Source: Corynebacterium rhinophilum (GTDB lineage Bacteria > Actinomycetota > Actinomycetes > Mycobacteriales > Mycobacteriaceae). From it: 64,000 nucleotides of DNA. The position numbers were made by a program, and so were the translations under genes. Positions 1 through 9,375 of the stretch are shown here, one piece after another; the stretch's first letter is position 1, and the number at the start of each line of letters is the position of its first letter. Under the pieces are notes generated by a model that made no database searches, was not told the DNA's origin, and was given only the letters and a program-made list of their open reading frames with translations. The DNA lies in the NCBI RefSeq assembly GCF_030227225.1, contig NZ_JASPHQ010000007.1:41251-105250 (forward strand). The letters run 5' to 3'.

Positions 1-18
1 CCAGCTCTCCTCCGGCGC

Positions 19-1320
19 CTACTGCGCGCACAGCGGTAGCTTTAGCCGCGCGGATTCGGCATCATCGCCCCACACCATGAAGATGGACTGGGTACCTTCC
101 ACGGCCATAACGTAGGTCTGCGGATCCGTTGATGCCTCGTAGCTTTGGATGGTGCACTTATCGTTGGATAGCTCTACTGGGTCAGTGTTTGGGAGGACCG
201 CATCGCGCTCTTCCACGCTGGGGTAGTAGGCGGCGGTGTAGTTGAAACCATCGCCCGAGCAGGTGATCTTCGCTTCTTGTCCATCTTCTGGAGGACGGGA
301 GGAACACTCTGCACCGAGCGCGCCGTCTTGGCCGCTGCGCGAGCCAATCAAGCTCGGATAAGCATCCGCTAGGTTCTTTTCCTTGTCATCCCAGCTGGGG
401 TAGGACAGGAAGAACCACAACGCGCCCGCGGCGGCCACCGCGATGACGGCCAAAACAGAAATGAGCGCGATGAGCCCGCCCTTGCCCTTCTTCTTTGGCG
501 GGGCCGCATTCATCGGCGGCATCGGCTGTTGCTGGTACTGCTGCTGGTATTGCTGTTGATACTGCGGCCCGGCCTGGTTCTGCGGTGGGAACTGTTGCTG
601 CGGTTGTGGCGGGAACTGTTGTTGCGGCTGGGACTCGGGCTCTGCGGCCTGCACCGGCGGGAATTGTGAGGTATCGAGATCCCGCTCGGGGCGCAGCGCC
701 TTAACGACCTCTTTAGCGCTCGAGAAATCCTTGTCGGGTTTAAAAGAAGGACACGTGGCGGTAACGAGTTCTTGGAAGGCGCGGACCGCATCGGCACCCG
801 TCGCGCTCTTCGCCTTTTCCGAATCTTTCTCGGCGGTTTCCTCCGCCGTGCTTGCACCGCCTGGGCCAGCGGCGGCGAGGACGGCGACCTCTTTATCCTC
901 ATCCACGAAAACGCGCTCGGCCTTGAGTCCATGGACGGCGAAATCCGCGCGGTTGCGGCTAATCAGGAAATCCACCGCTCCGGCCACGGGGGTGAGGATT
1001 TCTTGGGCGTGGGGTTTGGTGGGGGCATCGGCAAGCGCGGGCAAAGCGGTACCCGGGCAGGCCTTGCGGACTAAGAATTCCTGGCCATCCGCCGTCGTGC
1101 CAGAGCCCACCAGGGCGGCGAGCGCGGGGTGGTGCAGGCCGTGCAGGGCGGTAGAGGCCTTGACGATGCCCCTTGCCTCCGCCGCAAAGATCTCCACCGT
1201 AAATTCCTCGTGCGTGGAGCCATCCTCCACGACAAAAAGGGTGGAGTTGGGCCCCTCATCCAGCACTGCCTTTTCGTGCAGGTTGTGCTGGGAAGCAAAG
1301 AATTCGGGAAGGTGCGGCAC
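19..1320 (-). CDS. Pseudokinase-like single-pass membrane protein
   Basis: 433 residues in three parts. Residues 1-215 resemble a degenerate protein-kinase fold: the stretch VHGLKAERVFVDE sits where kinases carry the catalytic HxDxxxxN loop, but the aspartate is missing, and no glycine-rich loop, ATP-binding lysine or DFG motif is seen. A Pro/Gln-rich linker (about 225-272) and a Lys-rich patch lead to one membrane segment near 285-308. The outer 120-residue domain has four cysteines. The topology is that of actinobacterial Ser/Thr kinases, so a catalytically dead envelope sensor or scaffold is plausible, but this is inference. The start is GTG, with AAAGGA about 10 nt upstream. The gene is divergent from clpC. 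Confidence 0.7.
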   Translation of the reverse strand: MPHLPEFFASQHNLHEKAVLDEGPNSTLFVVEDGSTHEEFTVEIFAAEARGIVKASTALHGLHHPALAALVGSGTTADGQEFLVRKACPGTALPALADAPTKPHAQEILTPVAGAVDFLISRNRADFAVHGLKAERVFVDEDKEVAVLAAAGPGGASTAEETAEKDSEKAKSATGADAVRAFQELVTATCPSFKPDKDFSSAKEVVKALRPERDLDTSQFPPVQAAEPESQPQQQFPPQPQQQFPPQNQAGPQYQQQYQQQYQQQPMPPMNAAPPKKKGKGGLIALISVLAVIAVAAAGALWFFLSYPSWDDKEKNLADAYPSLIGSRSGQDGALGAECSSRPPEDGQEAKITCSGDGFNYTAAYYPSVEERDAVLPNTDPVELSNDKCTIQSYEASTDPQTYVMAVEGTQSIFMVWGDDAESARLKLPLCAQ

Positions 1321-1390
1321 GGCTATTTTATTCCTTTGTATCTACGAGACGACAGGGAGAATGAAGAAGATTCTAGAGCAAAAAGGCCCT

Positions 1391-1404
1391 GTTCGCTACC
1401 GGCG
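1391..1404 (+). promoter_or_regulatory. Candidate ClgR box upstream of clpC
   Basis: GTTCGC-TACCG-GCG lies about 130 bp before the clpC start. It matches the GTTCGC-N5-GCG consensus described for the actinobacterial Clp regulator ClgR in Streptomyces. ClgR is known to control clpC in C. glutamicum, so the position makes sense, although the spacing differs slightly from the corynebacterial consensus as I recall it. Motif match only; no binding evidence. Confidence 0.4.
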
Positions 1405-1536
1405 TACACCCATGTGAGCTGCGAGTATGGGCGGTTTGGGCCGTTTATAGGGCGATGGGGGCCAAAAAGAGGAAATCCTTTGGGGCGTGCGGCGTTACAG
1501 TGGGTACCACATTAGAAGCGAAAGTTTAGGGGAGTC

Positions 1537-4389
1537 ATGTTCGAGAGGTTTACAGACCGTGCTCGTCGCGTCATCGTTTTGGCGCAAGAAGAAGCACGCA
1601 TGCTTAACCACAACTACATCGGAACCGAGCACATCCTGCTCGGCCTTATCCACGAGGGAGAAGGTGTAGCTGCCAAGGCTCTAGAGTCCATGGGCATTTC
1701 CTTGGAGGACGTGCGCCGTGAGGTAGAGGAGATCATCGGCCAGGGCAGCCAGCCGCACACCGGCCACATTCCTTTTACCCCGCGCGCTAAGAAGGTCCTT
1801 GAGCTGTCCTTGCGCGAGGGCCTGCAGATGGGTCACAAGTACATCGGCACGGAGTTCCTCCTGCTCGGACTTATCCGTGAGGGCGACGGCGTTGCCGCAC
1901 AGGTGCTGACGAAGCTCGGCGCTGATCTGCCGCGCGTGCGTCAGCAGGTTATCCAGCTGCTGTCCGGCTACGAGGGCGGCCAGCAAGAAGGCGGCGGCGA
2001 CTCGAACCAAGCCCCAGGCCCCATCGGCGCGGGCGCAGGTTCCGGCGCCGGTGCCGGCGGACGCGGTGGTTCCGGCGGCTCGGGCGAGCGCTCCAACTCG
2101 CTCGTGCTGGACCAGTTCGGCCGCAACCTCACCCAGGCAGCCAAGGACGGCAAGCTAGACCCCGTCGTTGGTCGCGAGTCTGAGGTTGAGCGCATCATGC
2201 AGGTACTCTCCCGCCGCACCAAGAACAACCCGGTGCTCATCGGTGAGCCCGGCGTTGGTAAGACCGCTGTGGTTGAGGGCTTGGCGCTGGACATCGTCAA
2301 CGGCAAGGTCCCAGAAACTCTTAAGGACAAGCAGCTGTACTCGCTTGACCTGGGTTCTTTGGTTGCCGGTTCCCGCTACCGCGGTGACTTTGAGGAACGC
2401 CTAAAGAAGGTTCTTAAGGAAATTAACCAGCGCGGTGACATCATCTTATTCATCGACGAGATTCACACCCTCGTCGGTGCCGGTGCCGCCGAAGGTGCCA
2501 TCGACGCTGCTTCGCTGCTAAAACCCAAGCTTGCCCGCGGTGAGCTACAGACCATCGGTGCTACCACCCTGGATGAGTACCGCAAGCACATCGAAAAGGA
2601 TGCCGCGCTGGAGCGTCGTTTCCAGCCGGTGCAGGTCGATGAACCTTCGCTGGATGATACTTTCCTCATCCTGAAGGGCCTGCGCGATAAGTACGAGGCG
2701 CACCACCGCGTGTCCTACACCGATGAGGCACTGCACGCTGCCGCGCAGCTGGCGGACCGCTACATCAATGACCGCTTCTTGCCGGATAAGGCCGTCGACC
2801 TCCTCGATGAGGCCGGTGCCCGCATGCGCATCAAGCGCATGACCGCCCCGAAGGGCCTGCGCGAGGTCGATGACCGCATCGCAGAGGTTCGCCGGGAAAA
2901 GGAAGCGGCTATCGATGCCCAGGACTTCGAAAAGGCCGCCGGCCTGCGCGATGACGAGCGCAAGCTGGGCGAGGAGCGCTCCGAGAAGGAAAAGCAGTGG
3001 CGCTCCGGTGACCTGGAGGAAATCGCCGAGGTGGGCGAGGACCAAATTGCTGAGGTTCTGGCGCACTGGACCGGCATCCCCGTGCTGAAGCTGACGGAGA
3101 AGGAATCTTCCCGCCTGCTCAACATGGAAGAAGAGCTGCACAAGCGCATCATTGGCCAGGACGAGGCGGTCAAGTCCGTCTCCCGCGCCATCCGCCGCAC
3201 CCGTGCAGGCCTCAAGGATCCACGCCGTCCTTCCGGTTCCTTCATCTTCGCCGGCCCGTCCGGTGTGGGTAAGACTGAGCTGTCGAAGTCGCTGGCTAAC
3301 TTCCTCTTCGGTTCGGATGATGACCTCATCCAGATCGACATGGGCGAGTTCCACGACCGCTTCACCGCCTCCCGCCTCTTCGGTGCTCCTCCGGGATACG
3401 TTGGCTACGAAGAGGGCGGCCAGCTGACCGAGAAGGTTCGCCGCAAGCCATTCTCCGTGGTGCTTTTTGATGAGATCGAAAAGGCCCACAAGGAGATCTA
3501 CAACACCTTGCTGCAGGTGCTGGAAGATGGCCGGCTTACCGATGGCCAGGGCCGCGTCGTCGACTTCAAGAACACCGTCCTCATCTTCACCTCGAACCTG
3601 GGTACCCAGGACATCTCTAAGCCGGTGGGCTTGGGCTTTACCGGCGCCAGCGAGAACGATTCGGACGCCCAGTACGAGCGGATGAAGGCAAAGGTCAACG
3701 ACGAGCTGAAGAAGCACTTCCGCCCCGAGTTCCTGAACCGTATCGATGACGTCGTGGTCTTCCACCAGCTCACCCGCGAGCAGATCGTGCAGATGGTTAA
3801 CCTGCTCATTGACCGCGTGGGTACCCAGCTGGAGGAGCGCGATATGGGCATCGAGCTCACCGATAAGGCCCAGAACCTCCTGGCCCAGCGCGGCTTCGAC
3901 CCGGTTCTTGGTGCTCGTCCGTTGCGCCGCACCATTCAGCGCGATATCGAGGACCAGCTCTCGGAGAAGATCCTCTTCGGCGAGATTGGCGCCGGCGAGA
4001 TCATCTCGGTCGACGTCGAAGGCTGGGACGGCGAGTCCAAGGACGACTCCGGCGCTACCTTCACTTTCACCCCGCGCCCGAAGCCGCTGCCTGATGACAT
4101 CGATGAGCCTTCGCTTGCCGATGCCTCCGTTCGCGACAACGACCCCTCCGACGGTTCCGATTCGGATAACTCCGACTCCGACTCCGACTCCGACTCCGAT
4201 TCCGACGGCGACAACGGCGACGGCAACGGCCCGAAGGACAGCGGTTCCGGTTCCGACAATGACGGCATCGACACCAACGGCGAGCCGGATGTCATTTCCC
4301 CGGATGTGCCTTCGGAAAAGCCGGGCCCTGGTAACTCCGACGACGATGGCAAGAACCCGCCACCAGCAGGTGCTGGCCAACCGATGTAA
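1537..4389 (+). CDS. clpC: ATP-dependent Clp protease ATP-binding subunit ClpC
   Basis: AAA+ unfoldase that feeds substrates to the ClpP peptidase in the cytoplasm. Order of parts: two Clp N repeats (1-145), a Gly-rich linker (about 148-182), nucleotide-binding domain 1 with GEPGVGKT near residue 238, a UVR-like middle region ([13 protein letters not shown]), domain 2 with GPSGVGKT near 573, and a sensor-2/C-terminal domain to about 850. An acidic Asp/Ser-rich tail of roughly 90 residues follows, taking the protein to 950 residues against roughly 810-850 for typical ClpC. An AGGGGAG ribosome site precedes the ATG. A candidate ClgR box lies upstream and a strong terminator follows. Confidence 0.98.
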   Translation: MFERFTDRARRVIVLAQEEARMLNHNYIGTEHILLGLIHEGEGVAAKALESMGISLEDVRREVEEIIGQGSQPHTGHIPFTPRAKKVLELSLREGLQMGHKYIGTEFLLLGLIREGDGVAAQVLTKLGADLPRVRQQVIQLLSGYEGGQQEGGGDSNQAPGPIGAGAGSGAGAGGRGGSGGSGERSNSLVLDQFGRNLTQAAKDGKLDPVVGRESEVERIMQVLSRRTKNNPVLIGEPGVGKTAVVEGLALDIVNGKVPETLKDKQLYSLDLGSLVAGSRYRGDFEERLKKVLKEINQRGDIILFIDEIHTLVGAGAAEGAIDAASLLKPKLARGELQTIGATTLDEYRKHIEKDAALERRFQPVQVDEPSLDDTFLILKGLRDKYEAHHRVSYTDEALHAAAQLADRYINDRFLPDKAVDLLDEAGARMRIKRMTAPKGLREVDDRIAEVRREKEAAIDAQDFEKAAGLRDDERKLGEERSEKEKQWRSGDLEEIAEVGEDQIAEVLAHWTGIPVLKLTEKESSRLLNMEEELHKRIIGQDEAVKSVSRAIRRTRAGLKDPRRPSGSFIFAGPSGVGKTELSKSLANFLFGSDDDLIQIDMGEFHDRFTASRLFGAPPGYVGYEEGGQLTEKVRRKPFSVVLFDEIEKAHKEIYNTLLQVLEDGRLTDGQGRVVDFKNTVLIFTSNLGTQDISKPVGLGFTGASENDSDAQYERMKAKVNDELKKHFRPEFLNRIDDVVVFHQLTREQIVQMVNLLIDRVGTQLEERDMGIELTDKAQNLLAQRGFDPVLGARPLRRTIQRDIEDQLSEKILFGEIGAGEIISVDVEGWDGESKDDSGATFTFTPRPKPLPDDIDEPSLADASVRDNDPSDGSDSDNSDSDSDSDSDSDGDNGDGNGPKDSGSGSDNDGIDTNGEPDVISPDVPSEKPGPGNSDDDGKNPPPAGAGQPM
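4171..4206 (+). repeat. Hexanucleotide tandem repeat (TCCGAC)6 in clpC tail
   Basis: Six head-to-tail 6-bp units, TCCGAC with one TCCGAT variant, encode a Ser-Asp run in the C-terminal tail of ClpC. The unit length is a multiple of three, so slippage would change tail length without breaking the frame. Confidence 0.9.
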
Positions 4390-4424
4390 CTAATCGGTTC
4401 GGCTCGCCCCGCCCCGGCTTGCAT

Positions 4425-4464
4425 AACCACCCACGGTTCCACCGCGAACCCTGGGTGGTTTTTC
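4425..4464 (+). terminator. Rho-independent terminator of clpC
   Basis: AACCACCCA and TGGGTGGTT form a 9-bp stem, extended by GGTT/AACC, and run straight into a T tract. It lies 36 nt after the clpC stop. Confidence 0.85.
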
Positions 4465-4511
4465 GTATGTGCCCAGCGTGGTGCACGGGGGTATTGCTAA
4501 AATGGCCGGTT

Positions 4512-4682
4512 ATGGGACTTCAATATCGTTCGCGCAAAAAGACCGGCAAGAATAGCTGGATTAACATCTCCGGATCCGGTGCTTCCATGTCCACGAAGAT
4601 TGGTCCGGTGACCTTTAATTCTCGCGGCGGCATGTGGGTCAACCTCCCTGGCGGGCTCAACTTCCGCGGCCGTTGGCGTTAA
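4512..4682 (+). CDS. Small DUF4236-type protein
   Basis: 56 residues resembling the DUF4236 family: a basic start (MGLQYRSRKK), a central GSGASMSTKIGP segment, and a C-terminal glycine/aromatic stretch (NLPGGLNFRGRWR). The function of the family is unknown. The start was chosen because TAAAAT lies 8 nt upstream and there is no ribosome site, suggesting a leaderless mRNA. The gene is alone between the clpC terminator and mutY on the opposite strand. Confidence 0.75.
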   Translation: MGLQYRSRKKTGKNSWINISGSGASMSTKIGPVTFNSRGGMWVNLPGGLNFRGRWR

Positions 4683-4722
4683 CGATTCTCTGTGCTTCAA
4701 CGCTGATAGGCCCGGCGGGAGG

Positions 4723-5577
4723 TTAAACCGGCAGGTGGAAGAGGCCGGCGGAGTTTTGCTCGGCGAGGCCATCGTCAAGCAGCGAAGCCAGCGCGCGGGA
4801 ACGTTGCGCGGCATCGGGCCAAACCACGTCGATAGCGGACTGCGGCACTGGGTGATCGGCGGCGCGCAGCACGTCTAGAATCTTGCCGCGCACCTGCCTA
4901 TCGGTCCCAGCAAATTTTTGCACGCGCTTTTTCGCGCGGGTTTGTTCCGCGGCGGAAGGCTCGGGGCACCCGGCGAGCTGCCAGGCACACGTCGCGCGCA
5001 GGGGACAACGCTTGCAATCGGGATTTTTCGCCGTACACACCAGTGCGCCGAGCTCCATGAGCGCAGCAGAAAACCGCGGCCCGTTGCGCTCGGGCAAGAG
5101 GGCGGCCACAGCGGCGAGCTCGCGCTTGGAGGGCGACGGGGCGAGGAAATTTCCGTCCTCGGCGCGGGCATAGACGCGGCGCACGTTGGTATCGACCACC
5201 GGCACGTTCTGGCCAAAGTAAAAGCACGCCACGGCGCGGGCGGTGTAGTCGCCGATTCCAGGCAGTGCGAGCAGCTCATCCACGTCTGATGGAACCTTGT
5301 CCATTACCCCCGCACACTCCCAGAGCCGCAGCGCGCGCCGCGGGTAGCCGAGCTTGCCCCAGGCGCGCAGCACCTCGGCGCGGGAGGCTTGGGCGAAGTC
5401 CGCGGGGGTGGGCCAGCGCCGCATCCATTCCTCCCACACGGGGGCGACGCGGGCGACGGGGGTCTGCTGGCTCATGACCTCGGAAAGGAGCACTCCCCAG
5501 GCGGAGGTACCGGGGCACCGCCAGGGCAAATCGCGTTCATTGGCGTCAAACCAGGAAAGAAGTGCGTGCGTATCCAT
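4723..5577 (-). CDS. mutY: A/G-specific adenine glycosylase MutY
   Basis: Base-excision repair enzyme that removes adenine mispaired with 8-oxoguanine. It has an HhH-GPD fold with catalytic Glu33 in SEVMSQQT, the helix-hairpin-helix LPGIGDYTA (105-113) and catalytic Asp129 in VVDTN. A 4Fe-4S cluster motif follows at Cys181, 188, 191 and 197 (spacing 6-2-5). At 284 residues it lacks most of the NUDIX-like 8-oxoG-reading domain of E. coli MutY (350 residues), which is usual in actinobacteria. The start is divergent from the carbonic anhydrase gene, only 35 bp away. Confidence 0.96.
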   Translation of the reverse strand: MDTHALLSWFDANERDLPWRCPGTSAWGVLLSEVMSQQTPVARVAPVWEEWMRRWPTPADFAQASRAEVLRAWGKLGYPRRALRLWECAGVMDKVPSDVDELLALPGIGDYTARAVACFYFGQNVPVVDTNVRRVYARAEDGNFLAPSPSKRELAAVAALLPERNGPRFSAALMELGALVCTAKNPDCKRCPLRATCAWQLAGCPEPSAAEQTRAKKRVQKFAGTDRQVRGKILDVLRAADHPVPQSAIDVVWPDAAQRSRALASLLDDGLAEQNSAGLFHLPV

Positions 5578-5612
5578 CTCGCAGGACAGTCTAGGGCATT
5601 AAAATATAGTTC

Positions 5613-6272
5613 ATGCCATTAAGTAACGTTGCCCACGAGCCGCAAGCCGTCTGGGAGGCCCTCCAGGCCGGAAACCAGCGCGTCATCGACGGCACCATCA
5701 TGGATCTCAACAAGATTTATGAGCGCGACGGGCTCACCAAGGGCCAGGATCCCCGCGTGGTGGTCTTGGCCTGCTCCGATTCCCGCGCGCCCATCGAGCA
5801 CATCTTCAATATCGGTTTCGGCGATGCCTTCGTCATCCGCACCGCCGGCCACATCCTGGACGCCTCCGTGCTGGCTTCCTTGGACTATGCGCTCGACCAC
5901 CTGCACCCCAACCTATTGGTGGTCTTGGGCCACCAGTCCTGCGGTGCGGTGGCGGCCGCGGTGGATTTTGTCCGCGGCGGCGAGTTGCCCATCGGCCTGC
6001 AGCGGCCCATCATCGAGAAGGTCGCGACGTCCGCTTGGACTGCGGGCCCTGACGCCACGCTTGCCGATGTCGAGCGTCAACACACCCTCCAAACCGTCAC
6101 CCAGGTCGTGGCCAGCATCCCTAATGTGCGCAAGCAGCTTGACGATGGCTCCTTCGGCATCGTCGGTGCCCGCTACCTCCTCGAAGAATCGCGCGTGGAG
6201 CCATTGCACTCCTACGGCGTTGAGTTGACACGCGGTGCCGGCTTAGCGGATCCAGGCGCGTCTACCACTTAA
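5613..6272 (+). CDS. bca: Beta-class carbonic anhydrase
   Basis: 219 residues; interconverts CO2 and bicarbonate, supplying bicarbonate to carboxylases. Zinc ligands are visible as Cys54 in CSDSRAP (with the Asp56/Arg58 dyad), His107 and Cys110 in GHQSCGA. Synteny with mutY and radA matches the C. glutamicum bca locus. TAAAAT stands exactly 7 nt before the ATG, so translation is probably leaderless. The stop codon overlaps the TAAAAT box of the next gene. Confidence 0.95.
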   Translation: MPLSNVAHEPQAVWEALQAGNQRVIDGTIMDLNKIYERDGLTKGQDPRVVVLACSDSRAPIEHIFNIGFGDAFVIRTAGHILDASVLASLDYALDHLHPNLLVVLGHQSCGAVAAAVDFVRGGELPIGLQRPIIEKVATSAWTAGPDATLADVERQHTLQTVTQVVASIPNVRKQLDDGSFGIVGARYLLEESRVEPLHSYGVELTRGAGLADPGASTT

Positions 6273-6282
6273 AATTGAGTGC

Positions 6283-7002
6283 GTGAACCAGAATAAGCCC
6301 CTTCCAGAAGAGATCTATAAGCGCCGCCGGGTTGCCGCGCTTATCATCGTGATCGTCCTGGCCGTGGTGCTGATCTGGGCGGCGGTGGCCGCCTTTGGCG
6401 GCGATAGCGACGATTCCGTTGCCGCGTCCTCAGAGTCTTCGGCGGCAACCACCTCCGCCGAAACCACCAGCGAATCCGCAACCACGTCCACGGATTCGAC
6501 GAGCGAATCCGAATCCGAGTCTGCCTCTGAATCGGAGTCCGAGGCGGAGGAAGCAGGGGATGGGGCATCGGAAAGCAAGGAGCCCGAGGAATCCGTGCAC
6601 GCCGCGAAGGACACCTGCTCGCTTGAGGACTTGGAGGTGCGCACCTCCATGCTCAACTACTCCGTGCCGGACGGCGAGCTGCCGAAGTTCTTCATGACCG
6701 TCACCAACCCCACCGCCGCGGATTGCAAAATCGACCTAGATGAGAACTCGCTGCGCTTCGAGGTCTACAAGATGACCGATAACCAGCGCGTATGGTCCGA
6801 TACCGATTGCTACGCCTCCGTGCAGACCGGTGAGCAGACCTTCCCCGCGGGCAAGGACCTGAAATTCGAGGCCGAATGGTCCCGCCAGGCATCCGAACCG
6901 GGCAAGTGCACCGACCGCCCGACTGCCGAGCCGGGTGCCTACTTCGCCCACACTGTTATCGGCGATAATTCCTCCCCGCCGCAGGACTTCACCCTCCGCT
7001 AA
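6283..7002 (+). CDS. Membrane-anchored hypothetical protein with Ser/Glu-rich stalk
   Basis: 239 residues. A short basic N-terminus (YKRRR) precedes one membrane segment (about 17-38), then a Ser/Thr/Glu low-complexity stalk (about 45-105). The outer domain of about 130 residues has four cysteines and resembles DUF4232-like extracellular beta domains, a weak resemblance. Conserved in position in corynebacteria; function unknown. The GTG start is preceded by TAAAAT at 7 nt, and that box overlaps the stop of the carbonic anhydrase gene, so it likely has its own leaderless promoter. Confidence 0.8.
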   Translation: MNQNKPLPEEIYKRRRVAALIIVIVLAVVLIWAAVAAFGGDSDDSVAASSESSAATTSAETTSESATTSTDSTSESESESASESESEAEEAGDGASESKEPEESVHAAKDTCSLEDLEVRTSMLNYSVPDGELPKFFMTVTNPTAADCKIDLDENSLRFEVYKMTDNQRVWSDTDCYASVQTGEQTFPAGKDLKFEAEWSRQASEPGKCTDRPTAEPGAYFAHTVIGDNSSPPQDFTLR

Positions 7003-7134
7003 GCGCGCGGCCTCCTTACAGTCGGCCGCGCGGAACCAGCTCGGGCGGAAGCATCCCGCGCGGGAGTCCGCGCCGCCGGAGCGCCCTCCCCTCGGCAACA
7101 GCTTGGCAAGAACCAATCACCGGTTACGGTTGAA

Positions 7135-8499
7135 CTACGGCTGGACTGCGGCGAGGGCCTCGCCAAGCGTTGCGACTTGCCGCACCTGCATGCCGTCCAC
7201 GGGGTTGATTTCCCCGCGCGGGATAATCGCCCGCTTGTATCCCAGCCGCGCCGCTTCCTGCAGGCGCCGCTCAATATTCGGCACGGGCCGCAGCTCGCCG
7301 GCCAAGCCCACCTCGCCAATGACCACCGTCTTCGCCGGCAGCGGCTGCTCGTGCAGCGAGGACCAGGTAGCCAGCGCCACCGCGAGGTCGGTTGCGGTTT
7401 CGGTAATCCGCATGCCGCCCACCGTGGCCACATAAGCATCCTTATCGTTCGTGCGCTGGCCGGCGCGCGCCTGCAATACGGCGAGCACCATGGGCACGCG
7501 GTTGGCATCGAGTCCCGTGACCACGCGCCGCGGGTTCTTCGCCACGGGGTCCACGGTCAGCGCCTGGACCTCGGCGAGGATGGGCCGCACGCCGTCCATG
7601 GCAACGGTTACCGCGGAGCCATCCGGAGTCGTGCCGCGGTGGGAGCGGAAGAGCCCCGACGGGTCCGCGACCTCCCGAATACCCCCGGCGGTTTGCTCGA
7701 AACAACCCACCTCATCGGTCGCGCCGAAGCGGTTTTTCATCCCGCGCAGCATGCGGAGGCTGGACTGGCGGTCGCCTTCGAAGTTTAAGACGACATCGAC
7801 AAGATGCTCCAAAACCCGCGGTCCCGCCACGTTTCCGTCCTTGGTCACGTGCCCCACCAGCAGCACGGGGATGCCGGTGGATTTCGCCAGGGAGGTCAGC
7901 GCCGCGGTCACGGCGCGCGATTGCGCGACGCCGCCGGGCACGCCTTCTACCCCCACTGCATGCATGGTCTGTACGGAGTCCACGATGATGAGGCCGGGTT
8001 TAACGGCATCGACATGCCCAAAGACGGCGTCCAGGTTGGATTCGGCCGCGAGGTACAGCGATTCTTGCAGCGCCCCGGTGCGCTCGGCGCGGGCGCGGAC
8101 CTGGCCGGCGGATTCCTCGGCGGTGGCGTAGAGGACGGTGCGGCCGAGCTGGGCCCACCGGGAGGCGACCTCGAGAAGCAGCGTGGATTTGCCCACGCCG
8201 GGCTCGCCGGCCATGAGCACCACCGATCCCGGCACGATGCCGGAACCCAGCACGCGGTCAAGTTCGCCGATGCCCGTGCGCACCGTCTTCGTCGCCTGCG
8301 CGCCCACCTGTGTGATGGGCTGCACCGGGCTCGTCGGCGCGACGCCCTTATGCCCACCGCTTGCCGATGCCCCCGCCACCACCGGTGCCTTTTCCTCCAT
8401 CGTCCCCCACGAACCGCAATCCGGGCAGCGCCCGAGCCACTTGGGGGAGACATAACCGCATTCGGAGCAAGTGTGGATGGGGCGAGATTTTTTGGCCAT
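7135..8499 (-). CDS. radA: DNA repair protein RadA (Sms)
   Basis: 454 residues; a RecA-like ATPase that promotes branch migration during recombinational repair. The N-terminal zinc finger uses Cys11, 14, 25 and 28. Walker A GEPGVGKS is at 98-105, the RadA-specific KNRFG motif at 255-259, and the C-terminal half is the Lon-like P domain. On the minus strand TAGGCT lies 7 nt before the ATG, so the mRNA is probably leaderless. Confidence 0.97.
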   Translation of the reverse strand: MAKKSRPIHTCSECGYVSPKWLGRCPDCGSWGTMEEKAPVVAGASASGGHKGVAPTSPVQPITQVGAQATKTVRTGIGELDRVLGSGIVPGSVVLMAGEPGVGKSTLLLEVASRWAQLGRTVLYATAEESAGQVRARAERTGALQESLYLAAESNLDAVFGHVDAVKPGLIIVDSVQTMHAVGVEGVPGGVAQSRAVTAALTSLAKSTGIPVLLVGHVTKDGNVAGPRVLEHLVDVVLNFEGDRQSSLRMLRGMKNRFGATDEVGCFEQTAGGIREVADPSGLFRSHRGTTPDGSAVTVAMDGVRPILAEVQALTVDPVAKNPRRVVTGLDANRVPMVLAVLQARAGQRTNDKDAYVATVGGMRITETATDLAVALATWSSLHEQPLPAKTVVIGEVGLAGELRPVPNIERRLQEAARLGYKRAIIPRGEINPVDGMQVRQVATLGEALAAVQP

Positions 8500-8536
8500 G
8501 ATGTAGAGCCTAGAACGTGGCGGCCAAAACGACGAA

Positions 8537-8569
8537 CGCGCCCGTACTCCGCGGAAAGAGTGGGGCGCG
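8537..8569 (-). terminator. Probable terminator of the 8584-9174 lipoprotein gene
   Basis: CGCGCCC...ACTC pairs with GAGT...GGGCGCG. On the minus strand the hairpin is followed by TTCGTCGTTTT, a weak T-rich tail. It lies between the lipoprotein stop and the radA promoter. Confidence 0.45.
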
Positions 8570-8583
8570 CGTGCGGTGGGCTA

Positions 8584-9174
8584 TTAGTGGTGGGAGTTAC
8601 CGGTGTTCGCGTCGGTGGTGTAGCCCTCTGGGGATTCCACGTCGCGGTCGTACTTACCAGCCTCCATCTGGGAGGCGGCGACGGTGGCGTCGACCTCGAT
8701 GGAGCCGTTGGAAAACTCGAAGGTAACCGGGCGGTGGCCGGCGTAGCCAAAGTCATCGTTATCCAGGTGGGTGGCTACGTACTGCACGGTTTCGGAATCG
8801 TGATCCGGAGTGGCGTCCAAGTTCTCCTGGGAGTCCGCCACGATGGAGTGATCGCGCTTGAGCGGCTGGGTCTGCTTCATCTCGACGGTTTGGCCGTCGA
8901 CCTTCACGGACTTCAAGGTGATGACATCGGTTTCATAGCCCTGGTTGACGGCGTTGAACTTCAACGCGGCACCACCGTCTGGCTCTGTCAGGATGGTGAC
9001 ATCACGGACGGCAATCTTTTCGTCATCGGTGCTGGCAGAAGCGCCATCAACCGCAGCTACCTTCTCTGCCGTCTGGGCGACGTGGCCTGCCGAGCAAGAA
9101 GCCAGCGCCAAAGCGGAGACGGCGGTAACGGAAATAATGGCACCGCGACGGGCGGCGGACTTCAGGGACTGCAC
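8584..9174 (-). CDS. Hypothetical lipoprotein
   Basis: About 196 residues with a lipoprotein signal: basic start, hydrophobic core, lipobox ALASC. The mature part looks like a beta-rich copper-chaperone-like or DUF461-like extracellular domain, but this is only an impression, and the His-containing C-terminus (NSHH) does not settle it. I place the start at a GTG 9 nt downstream of GGAGG; an in-frame ATG three codons earlier (9183) touches that ribosome site too closely. Function unknown. Confidence 0.75.
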   Translation of the reverse strand: MQSLKSAARRGAIISVTAVSALALASCSAGHVAQTAEKVAAVDGASASTDDEKIAVRDVTILTEPDGGAALKFNAVNQGYETDVITLKSVKVDGQTVEMKQTQPLKRDHSIVADSQENLDATPDHDSETVQYVATHLDNDDFGYAGHRPVTFEFSNGSIEVDATVAASQMEAGKYDRDVESPEGYTTDANTGNSHH

Positions 9175-9375
9175 GTTGAGCATCCTCCATCAATTGCGAT
9201 CTCAGGGCTTATCAAATCTTTAGCCTAGTCCCTTTCGATATAAAGTACACAGTTTCTCGCTAACCTAGCGGGTAGTCCGTGGGGGTAATCGGGGGCATCC
9301 GGTGGTAGGCACGCCGCGCGTGATAAAATGGCGGCCTTAGTTATCGGCATATTCACGGGATTATAAGGAGTGGCA

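Noticed and set aside
4171..4206. Possible short CRISPR or intergenic satellite
   Set aside because: In-frame 6-bp coding repeat within clpC.
2545..4380. 611-codon open frame on the minus strand opposite clpC
   Set aside because: Composition is a mirror of GC-rich clpC codons, with Val/Gly/Asp runs opposite the Ser-Asp repeats. No start signal or recognisable domain.
7804..9228. 474-codon plus-strand frame across radA and the lipoprotein gene
   Set aside because: It lies antisense to two conserved genes, spans their terminator, and has no recognisable domain.
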